Source of the DNA: Linum tenue
Lineage: Eukaryota > Streptophyta > Magnoliopsida > Malpighiales > Linaceae
Length of the DNA: 64,000 nt
Direction of reading: 5' to 3'
NCBI GenBank assembly: GCA_946122785.1
Contig: CAMGYJ010000007.1
Span: 40,511,587 to 40,575,586, forward strand
Made by a program: the position numbers and the translations under genes. The notes beneath the pieces are model-generated. The model was given only the letters and a program-made list of their open reading frames with translations. It made no database searches and had not been told where the DNA came from. Positions within the stretch are counted from its first letter, which is position 1; each line of letters opens with the position of its first letter. Shown here piece by piece: positions 54,211 to 64,000 of the stretch.

Positions 54211-55394
54211 GTGGTGACATTCCGGTTGGGTGGCTATCACAGGGAGCGGACCGTCGACGGGCTGGCCCACGCCTTGGGGATCGAGTACCACCCGTTCGAT
54301 CGCCACGAGATGGAGGTCCCCACCCCGACCGACTGGAACCAGCATTCCTTCTACCGCACGATCGCCCGGCCAGATTATCGATATGACTACTTCAATGCTG
54401 GCCAGACCTACGTCAGCACCCTCAAGCCGCAGTGGCACATCCTGAACTTGCTGATCACCCGCTCCATCGTCCCCAACGCCACCGGCTCGCATAAGATTCC
54501 GAAGCGGGTGTTGTATGCCATGTACTCGATGGGGTACCCGAAGCACATGCTCCACTTGGGTTCGTTCGTGGCCACCACTTTCTCCCGGTGCCGCGGGCAT
54601 CCCACCCACCTCTTCTGTGGTCCCCTGATCACCCGGTTGGCGAGGCACTTCGACATCAGCTTCCAGGGGCTTCATGATGCGTCTGAACAGGGCGGCTCCG
54701 CACCCCTCAGCCGGGACGTGCTGCACAGTGCCCGCCTCCTGGCCTCTGCCGACACCCGTACATGGTGGACGGGCTTTCTATACACCCTGCGGTGGTTATG
54801 GATCTTGATGACGATGAGGAGGATGGTGACTACTCAGGCGAAGAGGTGGATGAGGATGATGATGATAATGATGACGGCGCCATGGATGCCAATGAGCCGG
54901 AGCCCTCGCTCTCCCCACCTGGGGATCTTCAGCCTCGACGGAGACCGGTGCGAGGCGAGTCCTCCTCTGGTCCTTCTGGTCCGTCGATGGCCTCCGGCCC
55001 GTCTATGGACTTCTTCACGGAGCAGTTCCAGCAGATGGGGCTCCAGTTCCAGCAGCTCGGTCTTCAGAACCAGCAGCTCATGGACCATCAGGTCCAGTTC
55101 TACCAGTAGTATTCGGCCCACCAGGCCGAGTACCGATCCAGGCTGACGGGAGTTGACGAGCGCCTTGGCCGATTGGAGACCCACATGGGAGTCACTACTG
55201 CTCTCATCGAGCGGGAGAGAGATCGCGGCCGCCGTCTGATGGAGTATTCCGAGCATCTGCTCCAGGCTTGCCACCCTCCAGAGGAGCACCACTGGACCAC
55301 CCGGTGGGAGCATTCACCGCCACGGCAGCCACCGGAGGATGGCGTCGACGACCTTATGGATCAGATTGACTTCTCCGGTCTAGGAGGGCCCTAG
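54211..55394 (+). pseudogene. Athila ORF-1-like gene (Ath-C), truncated
   Basis: Matches the Ath-D ORF-1 from VTFRLGGYHRE onward. The N-terminal 140 or so codons and upstream leader are removed by a deletion joining GAACTGTG to GTGACATTCC at about 54213. A one-base loss near 54763 (CATGGTGGA against CATGGGTGGA) shifts the frame, and CAG to TAG at about 55107-55109 stops the C-terminal coiled-coil region (FQQMGLQFQQLGLQNQQL). The protein family is ATHILA ORF-1, function unknown. Confidence 0.75.
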
Positions 55395-55685
55395 GGGCAT
55401 GTTTTAAGAGTTTTTTTATCTTTGTCAGCATGCAAACTGTCTGTTTTGTGTCGGTTTTTGTTTCTTTTTCTTTTCGTTTTGTATTCTGTACTATTGGGCT
55501 GACCATTAGACCTAACGTATGTGTTTGAGCTTGTTGGTTTCCTTTAGCTCTGCCTGTGTTCCCGACTGGTCCTCGCTCCAGTCCGTCCCATGCCGACTGG
55601 TCCATTCCAGTCTCCTGCAGTCTGTGCCCACCGGTAACATCGTTCCCCTTTCTTTTTCTCTTCTCCATTGAGGGCAATGTCGATC

Positions 55686-55703
55686 TTAAGTGTGGGGGGG
55701 ATG
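55686..55703 (+). promoter_or_regulatory. Internal polypurine-like tract of Ath-C
   Basis: TTAAGTGTGGGGGGGATG, preceded by TTGAGGGCAATGTCG. It repeats the terminal tract 1.5 kb upstream of it and recalls a central polypurine tract. Confidence 0.65.
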
Positions 55704-57220
55704 ATGTTTATTTTGTGACTGCATTCGATCTGTTTGTGTGCTTGGAGCCTAGTCCACTGTCCAAATCTTGAGATTTGAGGGCTCCAAGCACTACTGTTTG
55801 CTTGATGATTGATCGTATTGGCACTGTGGATGTGATTAGTAGATTGAATGGCTTTTGACTCGATGCATGACAACTTGAGTGTGACTAAGACAGCCTATTA
55901 CGATGACTGAGATGCGTAGTAGAGTTGTGTAGGGGGGTCAATTTTTAACTGTTTGCTTACCAACTGCGACCTGCATTGGATCACTTGCTTTTGACAGTCA
56001 TCTATGCATCTAGTTCAGGAAATCAGAATGTGAGATAGAGCATATAGGTAGCCATGTGAGATTTGAGCCTGCTCGTTTCTTTCTTGTGCGTTAGATTCCT
56101 CTTCCATGAAATGTAGCATTCACGTTGTCACTAGCTAAGATGATGGAGGCATAGGATTAGCCCATGACCAAACTGACTGTCCCGATGTGTTATATCCCCT
56201 AGTCAGCCCCTTTGAGCCGTGTGTTATCCTTTCTTTCGGTCTAAAATGAAAAATCACCCTTTGCATCTTGTAGAAGGTTCCACAGAGTGGTTTTTGCATG
56301 TTTTCTGCTGTTTCTGCTAAATGTAATGTGAGGGTTGGAGGAAGTGCTTAAAAAGTTGGGCGTGTTATTGAAAAATGTGCAGCGGTGGGGGCTTTCTCAA
56401 AGAAAATAAAGAAAAAAAAAACAAAAGAAAAAATGAAAGCAAAAGAGAGCCACCACCAAAAATCTGAATAGTGCCCATTAAGTAGTGTTTCTTAGCAGCT
56501 TGGCTTGGAAATGCTAACATATTATAACCTCCTTCGCTCTTGTGCCTAAAGAAGTTGATTAATGCAGAATAGCAGAACGGAAGTTACTGGGTTGTTTGAC
56601 TGTGGTTTTGTTGGGTTTGGAAATGTGGAACCTTGTGCTAAAACTGCCACCACCTAAAAGGCCTTTTCCCCATGTCCAAAACCCTAGCCAGTCATTTGAA
56701 ACCTGTGTCTAAGACCTCCGGATTAGTTAGTGGTGACATCCTTTTTGTGAACTCTAGCATTTAGAGGCTGCATTCATGGTGAAGAGAAGTTAGGGATTGA
56801 GAGACTAAGCATGCGCATTTTTCGCATCAATTTGTCCTGACCCCACTGGTCAAGAGTGAGCGATTCATTTTTCTCATTTCCTCTATACTCTTTACCCCGG
56901 TGAGGACCTAGATTGCTCGGTTTTAATTCTGATATCTTGAGCTTTGTGCATGAAGTGACTGTTTTGAACAAGTGATTGAGTCAAGTCTATGTTGGTTGGT
57001 GAACAGGAGAGAACTCTTCCTTTGCTCGACTTTATTGCATTCAAATGTCGTCTGTGGTGGTTGTCTAGGCTGTCATTCGAGTTGCCATGTGTTGATGTTC
57101 GGAAAGCCAATATGATCCACGTGTTTTTGTGCCGATACGATTTGTCCTAAAGCATGCTTGATTGAAACGTTTTGAGCTTACCTGGTGTCTGACTTGGTTT
57201 GCTTAGGGACAAGCAAACGG

Positions 57221-57237
57221 TTAAGTGTGGGGGAGTT
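57221..57237 (+). promoter_or_regulatory. Ath-C polypurine tract
   Basis: TTAAGTGTGGGGGAGTT immediately before the LTR start TGATAGACC at 57238. Confidence 0.8.
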
Positions 57238-57694
57238 TGATAGACCAATAATTACACATGTTTTCACCCCATTCTGATGCCGGTTGAGATGTGGATTCTA
57301 GTGTTTTAAGCCGATTTCACGCCAGGGTATGTGTTTATGTCATATTTCAGGTCCCGGCGTTGGAATCGAGGCGGAGGAACGATTTCTGGGTCGAAAGGAG
57401 TGAAGTTGGGAGAAAGTAAGCTGCAGGAGGAAAATACCCGGTCAGGTGGCAAAATACCCGACCGGGTATTTATCGTTTTCGGCCCCGTGAGAAGCAGAGG
57501 GGGGCCCGGGCAAAATGGCTAAAATCCCCGGTCGGGGATTATGGAGAGTGACCGGGGATTTTCCCTTAAGTGAAACGGTGAGTTTTGGATATACCCGGTC
57601 GAAACCCAAAATACCCGACCGGGTATTTCGACCGAGTATCGCGACCAGGCAGTCAATTTAAGGAGAAAGAAGGCCAACATTGAAGGGGTCCGAG
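57238..57694 (+). repeat. Ath-C 3' LTR, proximal part, with palindrome array
   Basis: Starts TGATAGACC and breaks off after GGGGTCCGAG at the tail-to-tail junction with Ath-D. It holds full palindromes at about 57450-57471 and 57608-57628, a CCCCGGTCGGGG variant at about 57521-57542, and half sites, upstream of the TATA-like CAATTTAAGG (57654-57663). Identical by eye to 58541-58997 reversed. Confidence 0.85.
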
Positions 57695-58997
57695 TGTAAC
57701 CACTTCCTAAAGCGTATTATAGCAGGTTTGGGTTTTATTATCAACCCGGGTCCTAGATGTGATGACTACTCGGTGAATTCTTGTTATTTAGCAGTGAAAT
57801 TTTAGTGCAACTCAAGCAAACAAAAACACAAAGCAAGTAAACGGTTGTTGTCAAGTCAAGAGAGGTCACCCGGATATGGTTCCCCCTAGACTGCAGTTAA
57901 GTCGGATTGCAATTTACCAAGTTCAGTTTTCATGAAAGTTATACTGCGGAAGGTTCTTGATTAGTCCGAAGTCTCGACTAAAGGTCTTCAGACCCTCCCA
58001 ATCTGAGTATCTAGCAGGCGACTAACCTCCACCGGAGTAAACAGATTGAGGCCCTAGCGAACCAAACCTCCACTACCGAATTCAATTCGGTACAGAATAG
58101 CGAATTGGCTCCTCGACTAAAGTCACCAATTCGCCACCTTCGATTAAGGGTACTCTATCAACCTATGCAGATATTCTCATTCTAGGTCAAAGCAGAAACA
58201 ACAGGAATTTGATCAGGATTCAAGTCATTCAATCATTCAAACCTCAATCGAATATAATCAATTCACAAACTCTGTACTTGGGTTCATACAATCAGACCTA
58301 GCATACAAATCTAGGGTTCCCCATACCCAGATGAATGGGAGAACTACTCCATAGAGAAAGAAGCAAAAGCAGATTCAGACGCGAAAATCATACTGTGAAG
58401 ACGGATTTCTGCTCCTGGACGTTTAATCGCACTTCTCCAAGCTCAAGCCGGGCTCCAATGGTGATGAAGATCGATCTATGGCGCTTGGGAACTCTGGTTC
58501 GTCGCTTTCTCTCTCTAGGTATCGCTTTCTCTCTCAAAAACTCGGACCCCTTCAATGTTGGCCTTCTTTCTCCTTAAATTGACTGCCTGGTCGCGATACT
58601 CGGTCGAAATACCCGGTCGGGTATTTTGGGTTTCGACCGGGTATATCCAAAACTCACCGTTTCACTTAAGGGAAAATCCCCGGTCACTCTCCATAATCCC
58701 CGACCGGGGATTTTAGCCATTTTGCCCGGGCCCCCCTCTGCTTCTCACGGGGCCGAAAACGATAAATACCCGGTCGGGTATTTTGCCACCTGACCGGGTA
58801 TTTTCCTCCTGCAGCTTACTTTCTCCCAACTTCACTCCTTTCGACCCAGAAATCGTTCCTCCGCCTCGATTCCAACGCCGGGACCTGAAATATGACATAA
58901 ACACATACCCTGGCGTGAAATCGGCTTAAAACACTAGAATCCACATCTCAACCGGCATCAGAATGGGGTGAAAACATGTGTAATTATTGGTCTATCA
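57695..58997 (-). repeat. Ath-D 3' LTR (nearly complete)
   Basis: Minus strand TGATAGACC...GTTACACT. Its palindrome array lies at about 58600-58800. Only the last 40 or so bases, present in Ath-C as TTGGCCATTTTCTAG...GAGTCA, are missing. Confidence 0.85.
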
Positions 58998-59013
58998 AAC
59001 TCCCCCACACTTA
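58998..59013 (-). promoter_or_regulatory. Ath-D polypurine tract
   Basis: The minus strand reads TAAGTGTGGGGGAGTT directly before TGATAGACC. Confidence 0.8.
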
Positions 59014-60523
59014 ACCGTTTGCTTGTCCCTAAGCAAACCAAGTCAGACACCAGGTAAGCTCAAAACGTTTCAATCAAGCATGCTTTAGGACAAATCGTAT
59101 CGGCACAAAAACACGTGGATCATATTGGCTTTCCGAACATCAACACATGGCAACTCGAATGACAGCCTAGACAACCACCACAGACGACATTTGAATGCAA
59201 TAAAGTCGAGCAAAGGAAGAGTTCTCTCCTGTTCACCAACCAACATAGACTTGACTCAATCACTTGTTCAAAACAGTCACTTCATGCACAAAGCTCAAGA
59301 TATCAGAATTAAAACCGAGCAATCTAGGTCCTCACCGGGGTAAAGAGTATAGAGGAAATGAGAAAAATGAATCGCTCACTCTTGACCAGTGGGGTCAGGA
59401 CAAATTGATGCGAAAAATGCGCATGCTTAGTCTCTCAATCCCTAACTTCTCTTCACCATGAATGCAGCCTCTAAATGCTAGAGTTCACAAAAAGGATGTC
59501 ACCACTAACTAATCCGGAGGTCTTAGACACAGGTTCAAATGACTGGCTAGGGTTTGGACATGGGGAAAAGGCCTTTTAGGTGGTGGCAGTTTTAGCACAA
59601 GTTCCACATTTCCAAACCCAACAAAACCACAGTCAAACAACCCAGTAACTTCCGTTCTGCTATTCTGCATTAATCAACTTCTTTAGGCACAAGAGCGAAG
59701 GAGGTTATAATATGTTAGCATTTCCAAGCCAAGCTGCTAAGAAACACTACTTAATGGGCACTATTCAGATTTTGGTGGTGGCTCTCTTTTGCTTTCATTT
59801 TTTTCTTTTGTTTTTCTTTATTTTCTTTGAGAAAGCCACCACCGCTGCACATTTTTCAATAACACGCTCAACTTTTTAAGCACTTCCTCCAACCCTCACA
59901 TTACATTTAGCAGAAACAGCAGAAAACATGCAAAAACCACTCTGTGGAACCTTCTACAAGAAGCAAAGGGTGATTTTTCATTTTAGACCGAAAGAAAGGA
60001 TAACACACGGCTCAAGGGGGCTGACTAGAGGATATGACACATCGGGACAGTCAGTTTGGTCGTGGGCTAATCCTATGCCTCCATCATCTTAGCTAGTGAC
60101 AGCGTGAATGCTACATTTCATGGAAGAGGAATCTAACGCACAAGAAAGAAACGAGCAGGCTCAAATCTCACATGGCTACCTATATGCTCTATCTCACATT
60201 CTGGTTTCCTGAACTAGATGCATAGATGACTGTCAAAAGCAAGTGATCCAATGCAGGTCGCAGTTGGTAAGCAAACAGTTAAAAATTGACCCCCCTACAC
60301 AACTCTACTGCGCATCTCAGTCATCGTAATAGGCTTTCTTAGTCACACTCAAGTTGTCATGCATCGAGTCAAAAGCCATTCAATCTACTAATCACATCCA
60401 CAGTGCCAATACGATCAATCATCAAGCAAGCAGTAGTGCTTGGAGCCCTCAAATCTCAAGATTTGGACAGTGGACTAGGCTCCAAGCACACAAACAGATC
60501 GAATGCAGTCACAAAATAAACAT

Positions 60524-60542
60524 CATCCCCCCCACACTTAAG
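60524..60542 (-). promoter_or_regulatory. Internal polypurine-like tract of Ath-D
   Basis: The minus strand reads CTTAAGTGTGGGGGGGATG, equivalent to 55685-55703 in Ath-C. Confidence 0.65.
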
Positions 60543-60827
60543 ATCGACATTGCCCTCAATGGAGAAGAGAAAAAGAAAGGGGAACGATGTTACCGGTGGG
60601 CACAGACGGCAGGAGACTGGAATGGACCAGTCTGCATGGACGGACTTGAGCGAGGGCCAGTCGGGAACACAGGCAGAGCTAAGGAAACCAACAAGCTCAA
60701 ACACATACGTTAGGTCTAATGGTCAGCCAATAGTACAAAATCCAAAAGGAAAAGAAAAAGAAACAAAAACCGACACAAAACACACAGTTTGCATGCTGAC
60801 AAAGATAAAAACTCTCAAAACACGCCC

Positions 60828-62283
60828 CTAGGGCCCTCCTAGACCGGAGAAATCAATATGATCCATAAGGTCATCGCGCCATCCTCCGGTGGCTGCCTTG
60901 GCGGTGAATGCTCCCACCGGGTGGTCCAGTGGTGCTCCTCTGGAGGGTGGCAAGCCTGGAGCAGATGCTCGGAATACTCCATCAGACGGCGGGCCGCGAT
61001 CTCTCTCCCGCTCGATGAGAGCAGAAGTGACTCCCATGTGGGTCTCCAATCGGCCAAGGCGCTCGTCAACTCCCGTCAGCCTGGATCGGTACTCGGCCTG
61101 GTGGGCCGAATACTGCTGGTAGAACTGGACCTGATGGTCCATGAGCTGCTGGTTCTGAAGACCGAGCTGCTGGAACTGGAGCCCCATCTGCTGGAACTGC
61201 TCCGTGAAGAAGTCCATAGACGGGCCGGAGGCCATCGACGGACCAGAAGGACCAGAGGAGGACTCGCCTCGTACTGGTCTCCGTCGAGGCTGAAGATCCC
61301 CAGGTGGGGAGAGCGAGGGCTCCGGCTCATCGGCATCCATGGCGCCGTCATCATTATCATCATCATCCTCATCCACCTCTTCGCCTGAGTAGTCACCATC
61401 CTCCTCATCCTCATCAAGATCCACAACCTCCGCAGGGGGTATAGAAAGCCCGTCCACCCATGTACGGGTGTCGGCAGTGGCCAGGAGGCGGGCACTGTGC
61501 AGCACGTCCCGGCTGAGGGGTGCGGAGCCGCCCTACAGACGCATCATGAAGCCCCTGGAAGCTGATGTCGAAGTGCCTCGCCAACCGGGTGATCAGGGGA
61601 CCACAGAAGAGGTGGGTGGGATGCCCGCGGCACCGGGAGAAGGTGTTGGCCACGAACGAACCCAAGTGGAGCATGTGCTCCGGGTACCCCATCGAGTACA
61701 TGGCATACAACACCCGCTTCGGAATCTTATGCGAGCCGGTGGCGTTGGGGACGATGGAGCGGGTGATCAGCAAGTTCAGGATGTGCCACTGCGGCTTGAG
61801 GGTGCTGACGTAGGTCTGGCCAGCATCGAAGTAGTCATATCGATAATCTGGCCGGGCGATCGTGCGGTAGAAGGAATGCTGGTTCCAGTCGGTCGGGGTG
61901 GGGACCTCCATCTCGTGGCGATCGAACGGGTGGTACTCGATCCCCAAGGCGTGGGCCAGCCCGTCGACGGTCAGCTCCCTGTGATAGCCACCCAACCGGA
62001 ATGTCACCGCATGTGCGTCCCGGGGCTTCGTGCGGTCATACTGAAATGTGGTGTAGAATTCCCACACCAGCTCCGTGAATGTGGGCTCGTCTATGGCAAG
62101 CAGCGTCCGCCAATCGCGGTGACTGATGGCGGTGCGGAGCTCATGCAAGCAGTGGAGCTGCTCGAACACCGCCCATTCGAGATGGTGGTGGCGCTCCAGC
62201 TTCCCTCGAATCACCTTGCGGAACTGGTCCGCGTACTCCCGGTGCAGGCGCAAGCCCTGCACAAACGCATGATCGAGGGACAT
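60828..62283 (-). pseudogene. Athila ORF-1-like gene (Ath-D), one frameshift
   Basis: ATG at 62283 (MSLDHAFVQ) follows the acceptor-like TTGTTTGTGCAG by four bases, which decides the start. The globular N-terminal 250 residues carry FRLGGYHRELTVDGLAHALG, LKPQWHILNLLITRSI and PTHLFCGPLITRLARHF, the ATHILA ORF-1 / plant transposon protein fold. An acidic segment (DEDEEDGDYSGEEVDEDDDD), a Ser/Pro-rich stretch and a Gln-rich coiled coil (FFTEQFQQMGLQFQQL) follow. A two-base loss near 61532 (GCGTCTGTAGGG against GCGTCTGAACAGGG in Ath-C) splits the frames 62346-61414 and 61505-60828. Without it the protein would have about 485 residues. No membrane segment or signal peptide was seen, so I have no evidence for an envelope role. 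Confidence 0.75.
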
Positions 62284-62894
62284 GATCCTGCACAAACAAC
62301 AAACCAAAGTGGAGCCAAGAAAATACATTGTCAGGACCAACGGCATGGGGTCAGCACTTCCCCCACACTCAGGCTCACCTAGGCTAACAATTAAGCACAG
62401 CCGGTTGAATTGAAATCAACTCAACCGGAATTCAAGGCAAGATCACAGAATAACCACAATAAGCACACGGGCAGCACATATACCACATATAAACACATGC
62501 AAGCTCAAGTCATCCCCCACCCTACTCTAAATCAGGCAGGCAAACACAGTTCTCGGTCCTATAATCTACAGTTCGATTTCCAGAAACTAGAAATGAACAA
62601 GAAAACACCTGGAAACACAAGGAGAACTGTAGCTAGGACGCGAGGAAGGGTGAGGGACGCGAGGGGAGGCCAAAAAACGGATGAGGAGGGTCGCCGGAAA
62701 GTGGCCGGAAAATGGTCGGAACCCGCCGGAAAGTCGGCGGAAAGTGACGGGGGCGGCGGCCGGCGGCGGCGGTGCGGGGTGGGCGGCGGCAGAAGGCGGT
62801 GGCCGGCGGCGGCCCAAAGAGGAGAGAGGAGAGGAGTTGAGAGTAGAGAGAGGAGGGATTTGGAAAAAATGAGGGTAGAGAGAAAATGACCGGG

Positions 62895-63240
62895 GGATTC
62901 CTTTAAATAGGAAAAATACCCGGTCGGGTCTCAAAATACCCGGTCGGGTATTTCGAGCCCACGACGGGGATCTGCCAAGCCGCGTTTCTATGATGCAAAA
63001 TCCCTGGTCTCACGCCAAAAATTCCCGGTCGGGTATTTTGGGCGGGAGATCGGGATTTTCTAAACGCAGCGTATCATAGCAGGGAAATCCCCGGTCTCAT
63101 GCCAAAAATACCCGGTCGGGTATTTTTGGCCTAAGGTCGGGGATTTGGCCTTTTTGCGCCCCGGAAGGCAGAAGGGGGCCCGGGCACGAGCCAACAAAAT
63201 ACCCGGTCGGGTATTTTGGCTCATGACCGGGAATTTTACC
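62895..63240 (-). promoter_or_regulatory. Internal palindrome array and TATA box (Ath-D)
   Basis: AAATACCCGGTCGGGTATTT lies at about 62935-62954, 63106-63125 and 63198-63217. Variants are AAATTCCCGGTCGGGTATTT (about 63020) and a truncated copy next to the TATA. On the minus strand they lead directly into CCTATTTAAAGG (62900-62911). More full copies than in Ath-C, with different spacing. Confidence 0.55.
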
Positions 63241-63401
63241 CCTTCCGGCCAAAATGCCCATTCTCCCAAAATCTCGACCTCTCCTGCACGAAAACACCAA
63301 ATCGAGGCATCACAGATGACCGAACTTCACTACAGACATGCAACTGACTCGACACGACACAAAAAACTCAGAAAAAAAGGGAAAAGAAAATGCAAACCGT
63401 G

Positions 63402-63419
63402 GTGGGGTTGCCTCCCCAC
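63402..63419 (-). other. Conserved hairpin after gag-protease (Ath-D)
   Basis: The sense strand reads GTGGGG-AGGCAA-CCCCAC, as in Ath-C. Confidence 0.82.
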
Positions 63420-63464
63420 AAGCGCTTCTTTTCCGTCTTTTAGCTGGACGCCCATGGTGGATAC

Positions 63465-64000
63465 TCAGGGAGGTGCTGGAACAGGTGCCTCCAAGAGCGG
63501 ATCCACTTCGCTCTTGAGGTACAACTTCAGGTGATGGCCATGCACCCGACGGGTACAACCACCGGCATTGGTCAGCTCGACCGGGCCATCCGGCAGGATG
63601 CAAGCGAGTGAGTACTCGGATGGCCAGGGTGATCGTGATGCAGGAGGTGGGGCCAGCTCATAGTGGTCTCCACCCTTCTTCCGTGCAGGCTTAGGCACCT
63701 GCTGCAAAATGAGAGGTGCAGAAGGATACACGACAGGCTCGTGTACTTGATCAGAAATAGCATGCACAGGTGATGCAGAAATCATAGCACAATGATCAAA
63801 CTCAGTCACAGAAAAAGTAGCCTGTTCATTTCCAGCACGCAGAATCAGTTTACCATCATGCACATCAATCAATGCCTTGACGGTGGCGAGAAATGGTCTA
63901 CCCAGAATAAAAGGTACATCCACATCATCATTTATGTCCAGGATAACAAAATCAACAGGATATGTGAATGCACCAACATTAACAAGCAGATCCTCTATGA
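63465..64000 (-). CDS. Gag-protease C-terminus (Ath-D), partial
   Basis: The frame runs in from the window edge. It has the end of the protease (FILGRPFLATVKALIDVHDG), a linker about 32 codons shorter than in Ath-C, and the same integrase-like tail (PSEYSLACILPDG, RRVHGHHLKLYLK). The shared fusion point shows the polymerase deletion predates both copies. Confidence 0.8.
   Translation of the reverse strand, partial: IEDLLVNVGAFTYPVDFVILDINDDVDVPFILGRPFLATVKALIDVHDGKLILRAGNEQATFSVTEFDHCAMISASPVHAISDQVHEPVVYPSAPLILQQVPKPARKKGGDHYELAPPPASRSPWPSEYSLACILPDGPVELTNAGGCTRRVHGHHLKLYLKSEVDPLLEAPVPAPP

Larger units (their letters stand above)
49602..57694 (+). mobile_element. Ath-C: non-autonomous Athila-like element, permuted ends
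   Basis: The interior is complete from primer site (50501) to polypurine tract (57237), but both LTRs are partial: the 5' one has only the distal part from GGGGTCCGAG (49602-50494) and the 3' one only the proximal part up to the same GGGGTCCGAG (57238-57694). Together they make about one LTR. Order: gag-protease, hairpin, internal palindrome array with TATA, ORF-1, internal polypurine-like tract, polypurine tract. There is no reverse transcriptase, RNase H or integrase core. It is joined tail to tail to Ath-D. Confidence 0.85.
52880..64000. repeat. Large inverted repeat formed by Ath-C and Ath-D
   Basis: Left arm about 52880-57694, right arm 58541-64000 (continuing off the window), spacer 57695-58540. 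The inner 989 bp (56706-57694 against 58541-59530) look identical base for base. Outward, differences increase: single-base indels from about 56705, then several percent, with larger indels (about 530 bp lost in the left arm near 54205, about 95 bp lost in the right arm near 63700). Confidence 0.88.
57695..64000 (-). mobile_element. Ath-D: Athila-like element, minus strand, cut by window edge
   Basis: Sister copy of Ath-C. From right to left: gag-protease end (64000-63465), hairpin (63419-63402), internal palindrome array and TATA (63240-62895), ORF-1 (62283-60828), internal polypurine-like tract (60542-60524), polypurine tract (59013-58998), 3' LTR (58997-57695). The 3' LTR lacks its last 40 or so bases at the junction with Ath-C. 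Primer site, 5' LTR and most of gag lie outside the window. Confidence 0.85.

Noticed and set aside
53439..57694. Identical small ORFs in both arms (for example 56774-56971 and 59264-59461) as conserved genes
   Set aside because: They lie in the untranslated 3' region and LTR of the element and are identical only because the inverted repeat core is identical.
60828..62283. ORF-1 as a retroviral envelope gene
   Set aside because: Its position after the pol region recalls env, but no signal peptide, membrane anchor or cleavage site is visible; left as a protein of unknown function.

Overview
This window is plant nuclear DNA, most likely from a eudicot with a repeat-rich genome. The evidence is one intron-containing YUCCA-type flavin monooxygenase gene, plant splice sites, and dense nested plant LTR retrotransposons (Ty3/gypsy and Ty1/copia), hAT and CACTA DNA transposons and a probable tRNA-derived SINE. 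No rRNA, functional tRNA gene, CRISPR or bacterial-type operon was seen. Everything was read by eye; similarity statements are visual alignments, not computed identities. Element names (Ath-A to Ath-D, Gyp-1, Cop-1, Cop-2) are local labels.

Layout. 0.7-9.2 kb: Ath-A, a decayed Athila-like gypsy element on the minus strand, with ORF-1 split by a solo LTR (2396-5230) that itself holds an Athila-type LTR. 9.2-11.0 kb: unassigned repeats. 10966-12745: intact four-exon YUCCA10/11-like gene, minus strand. 14735-20205: Gyp-1, a non-autonomous gypsy element with a perfect 5-bp target duplication and an internal tandem duplication. 21.8-25.4 kb: old Tekay-like LTR carrying two hAT elements with 8-bp target duplications, then a SINE head. 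27.3-47.6 kb: Cop-1, an old copia element used as a landing pad. It holds a solo LTR, a hAT element and a CACTA remnant; the CACTA holds Cop-2 (perfect target duplication GGCCT), and Cop-2 holds Ath-B. 49.6-64.0 kb: two Athila-like elements, Ath-C (plus) and Ath-D (minus, running off the right edge), joined tail to tail as a large inverted repeat.

The Athila-like elements share a tRNA-Asp primer site (wherever it lies in the window), a gag-protease ORF without reverse transcriptase (in Ath-B a novel acidic ORF instead), a conserved hairpin just after that ORF, two copies of a TTAAGTGTGGGGG-type tract, and in A, C and D an Athila ORF-1 homologue. Most striking, each family has its own short palindrome, repeated just upstream of a TATA-like box in the LTR; in Ath-A, Ath-C and Ath-D a second array of the same palindrome precedes a second TATA-like box between gag-protease and ORF-1. 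This looks like a family-specific, duplicated promoter cassette and is my main candidate for an undescribed system.

Only the YUCCA gene is a confident host gene. Its expected role is local auxin synthesis. All else is transposon-derived or unassigned.
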